From Oceanimonas aquatica (lineage in GTDB: Bacteria > Pseudomonadota > Gammaproteobacteria > Enterobacterales > Aeromonadaceae): 64,000 nucleotides of DNA. Shown piece after piece: positions 36,789 to 46,417 of this stretch (positions are counted from its first letter, which is position 1; every line of letters begins with the position of its first letter). The stretch spans positions 124,001 to 188,000 of the forward strand of contig NZ_JAVBHX010000006.1 of NCBI RefSeq assembly GCF_030732065.1. Direction: 5' to 3'. The position numbers and the translations under genes were made by a program. Below the pieces are notes generated by a model. The model was not told the DNA's origin and made no database searches. It saw only the letters and a list, made by a program, of their open reading frames with translations.

Positions 36789-38134
36789 GCCTGTGTCTCC
36801 TTCACTGGTTCCACTTCAAGTTCAAGATCCCGTACCGCCACCACGATAACGGGACGGTTTGCGGCCACGGCGGTCTGGCTCTGGGCCTGCCAGCGCTCTC
36901 CCTGTACCAGCACGGTGCCGGCGGGATCCAGTGCGGTGAGCGTGATGCCTTGTTCGCCGATCATGGCACCGGCGCCCGACACCGGTGCCGCCCGGCGCTG
37001 TTTTACGATCATGCGTACCACCACCAGGATCAGGGTGAGGGAAAATACCGTAAAGGCGGCAATAAAGGGCCAGGCCACGCGAAAGGCCTCGTCGGGGGTG
37101 TCGAACAGCAATACCGAGCCGAGCACAAAGGCCACCAGGCCGCCGCCGCCGAGAATACCAAAACTGGGCGACAGCCCTTCCGCCACCATCAGCGCCAGCC
37201 CCAGGGCCAGCAGCCCCAGCCCCACGGTATTGAATGGCAGCATCTGCAACGACAGCATGGCCAGCAGCAGGCAGATGGCACCGATCACGCCCGACACGCC
37301 AAAGCCCGGGCTGTAAAACTCCAGCAGCAAGCCGTATACCCCCACCAGCATCAAGAGGTAGGCAATATTGGGATTGCTGATGATAATGATGAATTGCTGG
37401 CGCCAGTCGGGCTGGCGCTGTTCGGCGATGAGCCCCGCCGTAACCAGGGTAACGACACCGTCTTTAAGGGCGATTTCGCGGCCATCCAGTTGCTGCAGCA
37501 GATCGGGAATATCACTGGCCAGCAACTCGATCACGTTTTGCTCCAGCGCCTCGCTGCCGGTGAGGGTGGCGGCGTCGCGTACCGCCTGCTCGGCCCACTC
37601 CACATTGCGGCCGCGCAACTGGGCCAGGCTGCGCAGGTAGGCAATGGCGTCATTGAGGGACTTGCGCTCCATGGCGCTGCCATCCGGTGAAGGAGAGGCT
37701 TCGCCGTCATGTTCGTCCTTGTCTTGCTCGCCGGGAGACGGCGTGCCGGTGGGCATCATCTGTACCGGGGTGGCGGCACCCAGGTGGGTGCCCGGCGCCA
37801 TGGCGGCCACATGGCTGGCGTAAAGAATATAGGTACCGGCGGAAGCGGCGCGGGCGCCGCCGGGAGAAACATAGACCACCACCGGCACGCTGGATTCCAG
37901 CATGGCGCTGATAATGTCGCGGGTGGCGCTGTACAGGCCACCGGGGGTGTCCATGGTCATCAGGATCAGCGCCGGGCGCTCAACCTGAGCCCGGTTGAGT
38001 TCGGTGACCAGATAATCGGAAATACCGGGACCGATGGCGCCTTTAATATCCAGTTGCCAGTAGCGTTCCTGAGCCGGTGCCATGGCGCTGAACAGTAGCA
38101 GCCACAGCCACCACCAGCCTTTTTTCCATTCCAT
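36785..38134 (-). CDS. NfeD1b-type membrane serine protease (stomatin operon partner)
   Basis: A 449-residue protein with an N-terminal signal, a ClpP-like periplasmic protease domain, four or five membrane helices (about 240-370) and a C-terminal OB-fold NfeD domain. The Ser-Lys dyad known from the Pyrococcus homologue is visible as Ser98 in RAASAGTY and Lys158 in [15 protein letters not shown]. An acidic, poorly conserved loop (about 130-155) separates them. It overlaps the slipin gene by four bases; archaeal relatives cleave the C-terminus of their stomatin partner. Confidence 0.9.
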   Translation of the reverse strand: MEWKKGWWWLWLLLFSAMAPAQERYWQLDIKGAIGPGISDYLVTELNRAQVERPALILMTMDTPGGLYSATRDIISAMLESSVPVVVYVSPGGARAASAGTYILYASHVAAMAPGTHLGAATPVQMMPTGTPSPGEQDKDEHDGEASPSPDGSAMERKSLNDAIAYLRSLAQLRGRNVEWAEQAVRDAATLTGSEALEQNVIELLASDIPDLLQQLDGREIALKDGVVTLVTAGLIAEQRQPDWRQQFIIIISNPNIAYLLMLVGVYGLLLEFYSPGFGVSGVIGAICLLLAMLSLQMLPFNTVGLGLLALGLALMVAEGLSPSFGILGGGGLVAFVLGSVLLFDTPDEAFRVAWPFIAAFTVFSLTLILVVVRMIVKQRRAAPVSGAGAMIGEQGITLTALDPAGTVLVQGERWQAQSQTAVAANRPVIVVAVRDLELEVEPVKETQA

Positions 38135-38264
38135 GCGGCCTCCTTGTGTTCACTCACTGAAGCTTAGTCGCCTGCTCATTATTTAAACAGCCATAAACAC
38201 GAAGGAAGCGAGCGGAGGGCCTTTGCCTTACCATAACGCCCGACATAGCGGAAAGGGTAAAAAG

Positions 38265-38699
38265 ATGAACATCAGAACCGCAACCAGGGCCGATCTCGCG
38301 GCGGTCTACGGCCTGGAATGCGACGCCTTTGGCGAACACGGCTACCCGGACTTTTTTCTGCGCCAGGCCTGGGATCTTTGGCCGGGCTCACTGCTGGTGG
38401 CCGAGGAGAAGAGCGAACTGTTGGGTTATGTCCTGGCGGGCCGGGGCGAAGCGACTGGTGAGGGCTGGATATTGTCCCTGGCGGTGGCACCGGCGGCCCG
38501 CGGACAAGGGCTGGGACGGCAGCTGCTGCAGGCGGCGGTGAACGCACTGGAAAGCCAGGGCTGTCGAAAAATTAAATTGACGGTGTTGCCCGACAACCCG
38601 GCCCTGCAGCTTTACCGACGTCTTGGCTTTGCCGAAGCCGGTAGGGAAGAAGATTACTTCGGCCCCGGCGAGCCCCGGCTGGTGATGGTGAAAAGTTAG
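38265..38699 (+). CDS. GNAT-family N-acetyltransferase
   Basis: A 144-residue acetyltransferase with the acetyl-CoA loop VAPAARGQGLGRQLL (about 78-92) and the C-terminal NPALQLYRRLGF motif, resembling RimI-like protein acetylases. The substrate is unknown. The ATG at 38265 is chosen over an in-frame TTG at 38223 because an AAGGG sequence lies 7 nt before it and the homology starts there (MNIRTATRAD). It ends four bases inside the 3' end of viaA on the opposite strand. Confidence 0.88.
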   Translation: MNIRTATRADLAAVYGLECDAFGEHGYPDFFLRQAWDLWPGSLLVAEEKSELLGYVLAGRGEATGEGWILSLAVAPAARGQGLGRQLLQAAVNALESQGCRKIKLTVLPDNPALQLYRRLGFAEAGREEDYFGPGEPRLVMVKS

Positions 38700-40120
38700 G
38701 CTCTGGCCGCCTGCTCCAGGCTGCGCCAGTCGCTGAACAGGTGCACGGGGTCGCACACCTTGCGCATGGCGTGCAGGGCAGTGGCGTAACCCAGTTGCAG
38801 GCCAAACAGGCGCACGCCCAGCGCCTCCTTGCCGTGCTCTACCTGATCCTGCAGTTCTCTGGACACTTCAAACTCCCCGTCGCTTACCAGCAGAATGTCG
38901 GCCTGGCGCCATTCCTGCTGTTGCAGCCGGGTCAGGGCAGCGTTCAGCGGTGTGCTCACATCGGTGCCGCCGCTGAAAGAGCCGCGCAGCATGTCGAGCA
39001 GCTCGGGCAGGGTCAGGGTCTGATTGTCGAGCACCAGCAGCTCATTGGCACCGCCAAACAGATACACCAAGCAGCCGCGCTGCTGATTTTTGGCCATGCG
39101 CAGGGCTTCCAGCACCATGGCCTTGGACACCTGTTCGGCCAGGCCGTGCATGGAGGCAGAGGTGTCCAGGCACAGAATAATGGGACCCTGCTGGGTGCCC
39201 TTGCCGTCGCCTTCGCCCTTGCCGGCCCGGGGGAGGGGCCAGTCGTTGCCCGAGTCGATGGGCATGACTCCGGCCACGGCATAGCTGAGCAGGCTTTGCT
39301 CGGCCCGGCGGGCATGCCACAGCATGTGCAATGACGGGTGTCCCAGCAGGGCCGCTTCCAGTGCCAGCATACGCGACAGATTATCGGAGCGGGTAATGCC
39401 CTGGGTTTCCATGGGAATGCCCGGTAATCGCCGTTCCCGGGGGCCGTTATCACGGGGGCTCATCATTTGCTGCAGCTGGCTTAAGGTTGCGCTTTGCTCC
39501 GGATCCGGGCGCTGCTGGCCCATGAGTTTGAGCAGGTTTTGCAGCTGGCGAATGTCCGCCACCCAGCGGGCCAGGCGCAGTAGATCGAACCAGGCCCGGT
39601 CGCGCAGGTTGCCGCTGTCCTTGTCGGTGCCGATGGCCGGTGCAATGCCGAATTCCTCGGCCACGTCATCCAGCGCCTGCCACAGACTGATGCGCTGCTG
39701 CCACTGCTCCGCCAGTTTGGCGATGGCTTTGCGCGTGTGCCGGGCCCGGGCGCGGCGCTCGGCCCGCTCGGGCGAGATGCCCTGTTGCGTTAGCAGACCG
39801 GCGGTGGCCGGCCAGGTCAGCTCCACCTGCTCCAGTACCAGCAAAATATCCTGCACGATGGCTCGGGCCACATCCGGGGTGTCCTTGCAGTACTCCAGTG
39901 CACTGGATCGCACCAGCAGCTGGCGAATACGCCGCTCTGTGCTGGTGCCGAGCCAGTCACCGGGAGAAGGCAGCCGGCCCTTGTCGAGCTCACTCAGCAG
40001 GGCCAGCACCCGGTTGGCCCGGGGCAAGAGGCTGCCCAGGGGATGGGTCACCACCAGGCTGAACAGGCTCTCGGGCAGCTCGCTTAAGGGAGCCAAACCG
40101 GCGCTTTGGGCGGGAGCCAT
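38696..40120 (-). CDS. viaA: VWA-domain protein ViaA
   Basis: Partner of the MoxR ATPase RavA; in E. coli the pair affects respiratory complexes and aminoglycoside uptake. The 474-residue product has a helical N-terminal part and a C-terminal von Willebrand A domain with the MIDAS residues in DTSASM, the Thr of GGTDVSTPL and SDGE. The ATG at 40120 lies one base past the ravA stop; an extension to 40177 overlaps ravA and has no ribosome site. Same order as the E. coli ravA-viaA operon. Confidence 0.93.
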   Translation of the reverse strand: MAPAQSAGLAPLSELPESLFSLVVTHPLGSLLPRANRVLALLSELDKGRLPSPGDWLGTSTERRIRQLLVRSSALEYCKDTPDVARAIVQDILLVLEQVELTWPATAGLLTQQGISPERAERRARARHTRKAIAKLAEQWQQRISLWQALDDVAEEFGIAPAIGTDKDSGNLRDRAWFDLLRLARWVADIRQLQNLLKLMGQQRPDPEQSATLSQLQQMMSPRDNGPRERRLPGIPMETQGITRSDNLSRMLALEAALLGHPSLHMLWHARRAEQSLLSYAVAGVMPIDSGNDWPLPRAGKGEGDGKGTQQGPIILCLDTSASMHGLAEQVSKAMVLEALRMAKNQQRGCLVYLFGGANELLVLDNQTLTLPELLDMLRGSFSGGTDVSTPLNAALTRLQQQEWRQADILLVSDGEFEVSRELQDQVEHGKEALGVRLFGLQLGYATALHAMRKVCDPVHLFSDWRSLEQAARA

Positions 40121-40121
40121 A

Positions 40122-41576
40122 TCAGTCTTCAACCGGCAGGTCGGCAAAGGCCAGGCGCAGCGCCTGCAGCCGCTCATGCTGGCTGCTCAGTGCGGCTTGC
40201 TGTTGTTCCAGCTGACTGCGGGCGCGCTCGCCCAGCTCCGGGCTCAGCCACAGGTGCTGGCGCAGGCGCTGGCCCAGACCCTGCTGTTGGGTTTCAAGCC
40301 AGGCCAGATACTGGGCCAGCTCGTCGATGCGTTCATCCAGCTGGCGCAGGCGCGAGGCCACATGGCTGGCGGGCCAGGCCTTGGGTTGCAGGGCGCTGGG
40401 GCGCACATATTCTTCCATCAGCGGCTGATACTGATCCCGGTTGCCGCCCAAATTTTGAATTTCCTGCTCGGTAAATACCGAGTCCGGCAGCCGGGGCTGG
40501 CGATAGAGCAGTTGTCCGGCTTCGTTGCGTTTCTGGCGCTGGCCCTTGGCTTCGGTGACCGGCTGGCCCTGTTCGTCGAGATAAAGCTGATAGCCCTGCT
40601 CGTTAAGGGACGGCAGCACCGGGTCGGCGTCCTGATCCAGCCGCTCCTGCCAGCTGTCCACCATGTCGCTTACCAGTTGCGGGCTGAAGCCCGGATCGGC
40701 GGCAATGTGTTCGTGCAGCCAGTCGGCGAGGCGGCCCTGTTGCTCCGGCTGTTGCCACAGGCAGTGGGGCAGCAGCCAGGCGTCGAGCAAGTCTGCCTGT
40801 TGCTGACCGTTGCAGCAGGCCGACACCTTGAGCAGCTTGACCACCTTGCGCCAGCGCCGGTCGGATACCGGAATTTCCTGCTCGGCGAGAAAACGGCGCA
40901 GGCTGTGCAGCAGGCGGATCAGCGCCGGCGACAGCGGCAGCTGTTCGGCTTCCTGGCGCAGGGCGGAAAGCTCGGCGCCGGTCAGCTTCAGCTCGGCCGC
41001 CGGATCCTGATAGGCACTGTTCAGGGTGAGCAGGCCGGTAAAGGCGTCGTCGCCCACCGGGGCCACCTGAAAACGCAGCAGAAAACGGTCATACAGGGCG
41101 TTGAGCTCGGCTCCGTCCGGCAGCTCGTTACTGGCGGCAATCACCGATACCAGCGGCACCGGCAGGCGCTCGTTGCCGTTGTCGAACTGGCGCTCGTTCA
41201 GCAGGGTCAGCAGGCTGTTGAGAATGGCGCTGTTGGCCTTGAAAATCTCGTCGATAAAGGCGATGGAGGCCTCGGGCAGGTAGCCCCTGGTCTGGCGCAG
41301 GTAGCGGTCCTGCTCCAGCGCCTTGATGGAGAGCGGGCCAAACAGCTCTTCCGGCACCGAGAAGCGGGTCAGCAGCCGTTCAAAATAGCTGCCGTCGGCC
41401 ATCAGGGTGTGCAGCCGCCGCGACAGCTCGCTCTTGGCGGTGCCGGGCGGGCCCAGCAGCAGCAGGTGCTCGCCGGAAAGGGCCGCCAGCAGGGCCAGCC
41501 GGGCCGGGGTTTCCCGCTCCAGCAGGCCATGCTGGAGGTGTTCGATTAATGCGGCGATACGGTTTTTTGCGTCCAT
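40122..41576 (-). CDS. ravA: MoxR-family AAA+ ATPase RavA
   Basis: A 484-residue AAA+ ATPase of the RavA branch. Walker A is LLGPPGTAKSEL (about 40-51), Walker B FIDEIFKAN (about 102-110), with sensor 1 in VIAASNELP. The C-terminal two fifths form the LARA/triple-helical regions typical of RavA and are rich in Gln. It is transcribed away from gmhA; a CRP-like palindrome lies 62-77 bp upstream of its start. viaA follows after one base. Confidence 0.94.
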   Translation of the reverse strand: MDAKNRIAALIEHLQHGLLERETPARLALLAALSGEHLLLLGPPGTAKSELSRRLHTLMADGSYFERLLTRFSVPEELFGPLSIKALEQDRYLRQTRGYLPEASIAFIDEIFKANSAILNSLLTLLNERQFDNGNERLPVPLVSVIAASNELPDGAELNALYDRFLLRFQVAPVGDDAFTGLLTLNSAYQDPAAELKLTGAELSALRQEAEQLPLSPALIRLLHSLRRFLAEQEIPVSDRRWRKVVKLLKVSACCNGQQQADLLDAWLLPHCLWQQPEQQGRLADWLHEHIAADPGFSPQLVSDMVDSWQERLDQDADPVLPSLNEQGYQLYLDEQGQPVTEAKGQRQKRNEAGQLLYRQPRLPDSVFTEQEIQNLGGNRDQYQPLMEEYVRPSALQPKAWPASHVASRLRQLDERIDELAQYLAWLETQQQGLGQRLRQHLWLSPELGERARSQLEQQQAALSSQHERLQALRLAFADLPVED

Positions 41577-41637
41577 GTGCCAGACCTGTGAGTAATTTGT
41601 ATTAAAAGCTTGGCAATATTGTACTTAAAAAGCCGAG

Positions 41638-41653
41638 TGTGACCAATGTCACG
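41638..41653. promoter_or_regulatory. CRP-like palindrome between ravA and gmhA
   Basis: TGTGACCAATGTCACG matches TGTGA-N6-TCACA at nine of ten core bases. It lies 62 bp upstream of ravA and 107 bp upstream of gmhA. Either direction could be controlled; an FNR-type reading is weaker because the half-site is TGTGA rather than TTGAT. Confidence 0.45.
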
Positions 41654-41759
41654 TATTGCCGGCGGACGTTTGCACGCCCCAGGCCCCGGACTCCTTCGGC
41701 TTTGCGCCTTGAGCCACTTGTGCCAAAATGCGCTTTTACCGCAAGCAAGAGGCCACTAC

Positions 41760-42341
41760 ATGTATCAGAGTCTGATCCGCAGCGAGCTGAACGAAGCCGC
41801 CGAGGTGCTGAACCGCTTTCTGGCCGATGACGCCAATCTCGCCGCCATTGAACGGGCCGCCAAATTATTGGCCGACAGCTTCAAGGCCGGCGGCAAGGTG
41901 CTGTCTTGCGGCAATGGCGGCTCTCATTGCGATGCCATGCACTTCGCCGAAGAGCTGACCGGTCGTTACCGGGAAAACCGTCCCGGCTACCCGGCCATCG
42001 CCATTTCCGATCCCAGCCATTTGTCCTGCGTGTCCAACGACTTTGGTTACGAGTTTGTATTCTCCCGCTACCTGGAAGCCGTGGGCCGGGAAGGGGACGT
42101 ATTGCTGGGGCTGTCGACCAGCGGTAATTCGGCCAATATTCTCAAGGCTATCGAGGTAGCCAAAGCCGAAGGCATCAAGACCATAGCGCTGACCGGCAAG
42201 GACGGCGGCAAAATGGCGGGACTGGCAGACGTGGAAATTCGCGTGCCGCACTTCGGTTATGCCGATCGCATTCAGGAAGTGCACATCAAGATCATTCACA
42301 TCCTGATCCAGCTGGTCGAAAAGGAAATGGAGCAAGGGTAA
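41760..42341 (+). CDS. gmhA: Sedoheptulose 7-phosphate isomerase GmhA
   Basis: First enzyme of ADP-heptose synthesis for the LPS core. The 193-residue SIS-domain protein is nearly identical to E. coli GmhA through [20 protein letters not shown] and [10 protein letters not shown]-like [12 protein letters not shown], ending in the metal-site region with [17 protein letters not shown]. The ATG at 41760 has AGAGG in front and matches the E. coli start ([15 protein letters not shown]); a longer in-frame reading to 41646 is upstream sequence. yafJ follows after 5 nt, as in E. coli. Confidence 0.96.
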   Translation: MYQSLIRSELNEAAEVLNRFLADDANLAAIERAAKLLADSFKAGGKVLSCGNGGSHCDAMHFAEELTGRYRENRPGYPAIAISDPSHLSCVSNDFGYEFVFSRYLEAVGREGDVLLGLSTSGNSANILKAIEVAKAEGIKTIALTGKDGGKMAGLADVEIRVPHFGYADRIQEVHIKIIHILIQLVEKEMEQG

Positions 42342-42346
42342 GCCGC

Positions 42347-43138
42347 ATGTGTGAATTGCTAGGGATGAGCGCTAACGTTCCCACCGATATCTGTTTCAGT
42401 TTTACCGGCCTGATGCAACGGGGCGGGCGCACCGGCCCCCACAAGGACGGCTGGGGTATTGTATTTTACGAAGGCAAGGGGCTGCGAACCTTCAAGGACC
42501 CGCAGCCGTCCAGCCAGTCGCGCATTGCCCAGCTGGTGCAGGAATACCCCATCAAGAGCTGCGCCGTGGTCAGCCACATTCGCCAGGCCAACCGGGGCGG
42601 CATTGCCCTGGAAAACACCCATCCCTTTACCCGGGAGCTGTGGGGCCGTTACTGGACCTTTGCCCACAATGGCCAGCTCAGCGGTTATAAAAAGCTCAAG
42701 ACCGGCCGCCACAAGCCGGTGGGCGACACCGACAGCGAGCTGGCCTTTTGCTGGCTGCTGAACGAGCTGGAGCGAAAGTACCCGCGCAAACCCGGCAACA
42801 TGGCCGCCATGTTCCGCTATGTGGCCAAATTGTGCGATCAGCTGCGCGCCCTGGGGGTATTCAACATGCTGCTCTCCGACGGCGAATACCTGATGACCTA
42901 TTGCACCAACAACCTGCACTGGATCACCCGCCGCGCGCCCTTTGGCCCGGCCAGGCTGATTGACGAGGACGTGGAGATCGATTTTCAGCAGGAAACTACC
43001 CCCAACGACATCGTTACCGTGATCGCCACCCAGCCGCTTACCAACAACGAGCATTGGCACAAAATGCAGCCCGGCGAATACAGCCTGTTCTGGCTGGGCG
43101 AGCGGGTGGCGAGTAACGGCGCCGAGCCCACGCCTTAA
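42347..43138 (+). CDS. yafJ: Class II glutamine amidotransferase YafJ
   Basis: A 263-residue stand-alone Ntn-type amidotransferase domain. After removal of the initiator Met, Cys2 (MCELLGM) is the nucleophile; HIRQANRGG and NTHPF supply the glutamine site, and AHNGQLSG the oxyanion loop. The acceptor substrate is unknown. It lies 5 nt after gmhA and 46 nt before the Lon-like gene. Family length and motifs are complete. Confidence 0.92.
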   Translation: MCELLGMSANVPTDICFSFTGLMQRGGRTGPHKDGWGIVFYEGKGLRTFKDPQPSSQSRIAQLVQEYPIKSCAVVSHIRQANRGGIALENTHPFTRELWGRYWTFAHNGQLSGYKKLKTGRHKPVGDTDSELAFCWLLNELERKYPRKPGNMAAMFRYVAKLCDQLRALGVFNMLLSDGEYLMTYCTNNLHWITRRAPFGPARLIDEDVEIDFQQETTPNDIVTVIATQPLTNNEHWHKMQPGEYSLFWLGERVASNGAEPTP

Positions 43139-43184
43139 GGCTTATTGGCTAAGCTTGGTGCAGAGTTTCTGCACGAGGCTGGTC

Positions 43185-45590
43185 ATGACTGCTGCATCCC
43201 CCCTTGAACCGCACCGGCTTTATCGCGCCTGCGATGAGGCCCTGTTTACCTTTACCACCACCGACGAGCTCACCGACAGTGGCGCCCTGGTGGGTCAGGA
43301 GCAACTGCTGGAAGCGCTGTCGTTCGGCACCGGCATTCGTCGGCAGGGCTTTAACATCTACATGATGGCGCCGGAAACCTGTAACCGGCACACTCTGGTC
43401 CGGCGTTTTCTCGCCGGCCGCGCTGAAGCCGAGCCGGTGCCGGCGGACTTGTGTTACGTGCACGGCTTTGAAGAAGCGACACGTCCCGAGCTGCTGGTGC
43501 TGCCGGCGGGCGTGGGGCGGCGCTTTCGCGCCAGTCTCGACAAGCTGGTGGAAGAGTTGCTGTTGTCGATTCCGGCGATTTTTGAAACCGAGGAATACCA
43601 CAACCGGCTGGACGAACTGAACCAGCAGCTGGCCGAGCGCCAGAGCACGGCCATGAGCGAAATCAAGGCCCTGGCCGAGGCCGAAGAAGTAGCGCTGATC
43701 AATACCCCCACCGGCTTTACCCTGGCGCCGAAAAAGGACGGTGACGTGCTTGATGCCAAGCACTTTCGCCAGCTGCCCGAAACGGAACGCCTCGCCATGG
43801 AGCAGGCCATCGAGCGGGTGGAAGCGCGGCTGCAGGAAGTATTGCAGCAGTTTCCCCAGTGGAAGCGGGAAACCCAGCAGCACATTCAGTGGCTGAACGA
43901 AGAAATGGTCATGTTCGCCGGCGGTAACCTGATCGATGAACTGCGCACCGAATATGCCGGCTGCGAGCCGGCCATTCATCACTTGGAAGCCATTCAGCAG
44001 GACTTGTCGGGCAACGTCAACCTGCTGCTGGCGCACATGCGCGAAGGGGAGCTGCCGGCTCACCTGCTTACCCGCTACCGGCTCAATCTGCTGGTAGACA
44101 ACGCCGACACCCAGGGGGCCCCCGTAGTTTACGAAGACTGGCCCAGCCTGGTCCGGTTGCTGGGCCGGGTGGAGCATCATGTGGAGCAGGGGGCGCTAAT
44201 CACCGACTTTACCCTGATCCGCGCCGGCGCCCTGCACAAGGCCAACGGCGGCTACCTGATCCTCGACGTACAGCGGCTGCTGCAGCAACCCATGGTATGG
44301 GAGGTGCTCAAGCGGGCCTTGTATGCCGAGGAGATCCGCATCGAATCACTGGAGCGCTTTTACAGCCTGGCCAGCACCGTCAGTCTGGAGCCGGAGCCGG
44401 TGCCGCTGGAGCTCAAGGTGATCCTGATCGGCGATCGCCGGCTTTATTACCTGCTGGCGGCCTACGATCCGGACTTTGGCAAGCTGTTCAAGGTACAGGC
44501 CGATTATAACGACGACATTGAAGTCAGTAGTGAAAGCCTGCAGCGCTATGCCCGCTTTATTGGCTGGCTGGCGCGTCAGCAGGATCTACGCCCGCTTACC
44601 CGTTGTGGGGTGGCCCGCATGATCGAGTATGCCGGCCGGCTGGCGGACGATCAGCAGCGGCTGTCGGCGCTGACCGAGGAGCTGACCGACGTGCTGCAGG
44701 AGGCCAACTACCTGACTGAAAGCGAAAGCCAGGCCCACATCAATGGCGAGGCGGTGGAGCGGGCGCTGAGTGCCGGGCAGCGGAGGGCCGCACGCATACA
44801 CAGGCGTATGGAAGAGTCGATTCTGCGCGGCAGCAAGCTCATCGATACACAAGACGCCGTGGTCGGTCAGGTCAACGGCCTGACGGTGCTGGATCTGGGC
44901 AATTACCGTTTTGGCCAGCCGGCGCGCATTACTGCCACCGCCCGGCTGGGCACAGGATCTGTGCTCGATATTGAACGGGAAGTGAAATTAAGCGGCGCCG
45001 TGCACGCCAAGGCCATGCTGATTTTGTCCCGTTTTCTCAGTCACCGCTATGCCGCCGAAGGCCCCATGCCGGTGTCCGCCAGTCTGGCCTTTGAGCAGTC
45101 CTACGGCATGATTGAAGGCGACAGTGCCTCCATTGCCGAGTGTTGTGCCCTGATCTCCGCCATGGGGGAAGTGCCGATCAACCAGGCGCTGGCGGTGACC
45201 GGCTCCATTAACCAGTTTGGCCGGGTGCAGCCCATTGGTGGTGTGAACGAAAAGATTGAAGGCTTTTTCGAGGTGTGCCGAGCCCGGGGGCTGGCGCCCG
45301 GCCAGGGAGTGATTATTCCCGCCGCCAACACCGACAACCTGATGCTGAACCGGGAGGTGCGCAAGGCGGTGGCCGAGGGTCAGTTTCGCGTGTATACGGT
45401 ATCGACCCTGGATGAGGCGCTGGCCCTGCTCACCGGCATGGAAGTGGGCGAGGTCAATGCCCGGGGCGACTTTCCTGCGAACTCGGTGAATGGCCGGGTG
45501 CAGCAGCGCCTGGCGCGGCTGGCCGAGGTGCAGCGCAAGCTGCACCGGCACGATGACGACCAGGACGACGCCGGGGAGAAAACGTCATGA
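43185..45590 (+). CDS. Lon-family protease with degenerate AAA domain
   Basis: An 801-residue relative of the LonB-like E. coli YcbZ. The C-terminal Lon protease domain is intact: Ser647 in EGDSASIAE and Lys690 in GGVNEKIEG, spaced 43 residues apart exactly as in E. coli Lon. The N-terminal AAA_32-like region retains a Walker B-like strand (GGYLILDVQRLL), but where a P-loop is expected (residues 61-70) it reads MAPETCNRHT, lacking the GxxGxGKT consensus. ATP use is therefore doubtful. The ATG at 43185 has GAGG 6 nt before it; an in-frame TTG at 43155 is less likely. It overlaps the next gene by four bases. Confidence 0.87.
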   Translation: MTAASPLEPHRLYRACDEALFTFTTTDELTDSGALVGQEQLLEALSFGTGIRRQGFNIYMMAPETCNRHTLVRRFLAGRAEAEPVPADLCYVHGFEEATRPELLVLPAGVGRRFRASLDKLVEELLLSIPAIFETEEYHNRLDELNQQLAERQSTAMSEIKALAEAEEVALINTPTGFTLAPKKDGDVLDAKHFRQLPETERLAMEQAIERVEARLQEVLQQFPQWKRETQQHIQWLNEEMVMFAGGNLIDELRTEYAGCEPAIHHLEAIQQDLSGNVNLLLAHMREGELPAHLLTRYRLNLLVDNADTQGAPVVYEDWPSLVRLLGRVEHHVEQGALITDFTLIRAGALHKANGGYLILDVQRLLQQPMVWEVLKRALYAEEIRIESLERFYSLASTVSLEPEPVPLELKVILIGDRRLYYLLAAYDPDFGKLFKVQADYNDDIEVSSESLQRYARFIGWLARQQDLRPLTRCGVARMIEYAGRLADDQQRLSALTEELTDVLQEANYLTESESQAHINGEAVERALSAGQRRAARIHRRMEESILRGSKLIDTQDAVVGQVNGLTVLDLGNYRFGQPARITATARLGTGSVLDIEREVKLSGAVHAKAMLILSRFLSHRYAAEGPMPVSASLAFEQSYGMIEGDSASIAECCALISAMGEVPINQALAVTGSINQFGRVQPIGGVNEKIEGFFEVCRARGLAPGQGVIIPAANTDNLMLNREVRKAVAEGQFRVYTVSTLDEALALLTGMEVGEVNARGDFPANSVNGRVQQRLARLAEVQRKLHRHDDDQDDAGEKTS

Positions 45591-46345
45591 TGCAGCGCCT
45601 TGTCTGGTATCTGGAGCTCAATGGCGGGGAGCTGGAGCGGCTGGAGGCGGTGGTGGAGTTTGCCGCCGGCCAGGGTGCCAGCCTGCGCACCGTGTTTATG
45701 GAGGATGAGTTTCTGCTGCGTTGCGGCGAGCTACCCTGCAGCCGTGAAATCAGCCTGCTGACCGGGCGGGTGCGGCCGCTCAGCACCGAGCAACTGGCGC
45801 GGCAACTGCGCCGGCGCAGAGAGCGGGCCGAGCAGCGCTTGGCGACCCTGGCCCGGCAGCGGCAGCTGGAGTGGAGCCGGGAAGTGACCCGGGGAAGGCG
45901 AGAGCAGTTGCTGAGCGCCGGCAGCGGCGACGAGCTGGCAGTGCTGATGCTGGCAGAAGGCGAGCCGCTGCCGGCCTGGCTCGGCGGACTGCGCCGGCCC
46001 CTGTTGCTGCTGGGCGCGCGGTTTCGCTCTCTGAGCCAGGTGCTGGTGGCGCTGGACAGCCCAGACGATAGCGAGCTGCTGGAGCAGGGGCAGGCGCTGG
46101 CCGGACAGGGGGGCTGGCCCCTGTGGGTAATGGTGCCGGCAGCAAAGATGGATGTGCTGGCACCGGTGCTGGTTCAACAGGGACTGAGTGATGCGGTATT
46201 GCCGCTGCGGCGCTGGTCGCTGGCCGCCTGGCTGGCCGCCGCCACCGACAGGGCCAGCTTGCTGCTGGCGCGGGCCGGCAACCCAACGCTGGCGGGCGCC
46301 ACCAGCACCGGCATCAACGCCATGCTGTTGTTGCCTGCCCGTTAG
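45587..46345 (+). CDS. Unknown protein coupled to the Lon-like protease
   Basis: A 252-residue soluble protein not recognised with confidence. The N-terminal 100 residues read like a universal-stress-protein-type alpha/beta fold (LELNGGELERLEAVVEFA, then FMEDEFLLRCGELPCSREI), followed by an Arg-rich helix (RRRRERAEQRLATLARQRQ, about 77-95) and a second alpha/beta half ending in two helices. No signal, membrane segment or catalytic motif is evident. Its ATG overlaps the protease stop (ATGA), so the two are made together; an adaptor or substrate role is a guess. The gene ends at a strong terminator. Confidence 0.75.
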   Translation: MMQRLVWYLELNGGELERLEAVVEFAAGQGASLRTVFMEDEFLLRCGELPCSREISLLTGRVRPLSTEQLARQLRRRRERAEQRLATLARQRQLEWSREVTRGRREQLLSAGSGDELAVLMLAEGEPLPAWLGGLRRPLLLLGARFRSLSQVLVALDSPDDSELLEQGQALAGQGGWPLWVMVPAAKMDVLAPVLVQQGLSDAVLPLRRWSLAAWLAAATDRASLLLARAGNPTLAGATSTGINAMLLLPAR

Positions 46346-46365
46346 CCATCGTTGTACTCATCGCC

Positions 46366-46397
46366 ATAAAAAAAGAATGCCGAAGCATTCTTTTTTT
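46366..46397. terminator. Bidirectional terminator between the 252-residue gene and purN
   Basis: A7, AGAATGC, loop CGAA, GCATTCT, T7. It is symmetric and sits between two converging genes. Confidence 0.88.
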
Positions 46398-46417
46398 TAC
46401 GTCAGGTCCGGGGCGAC

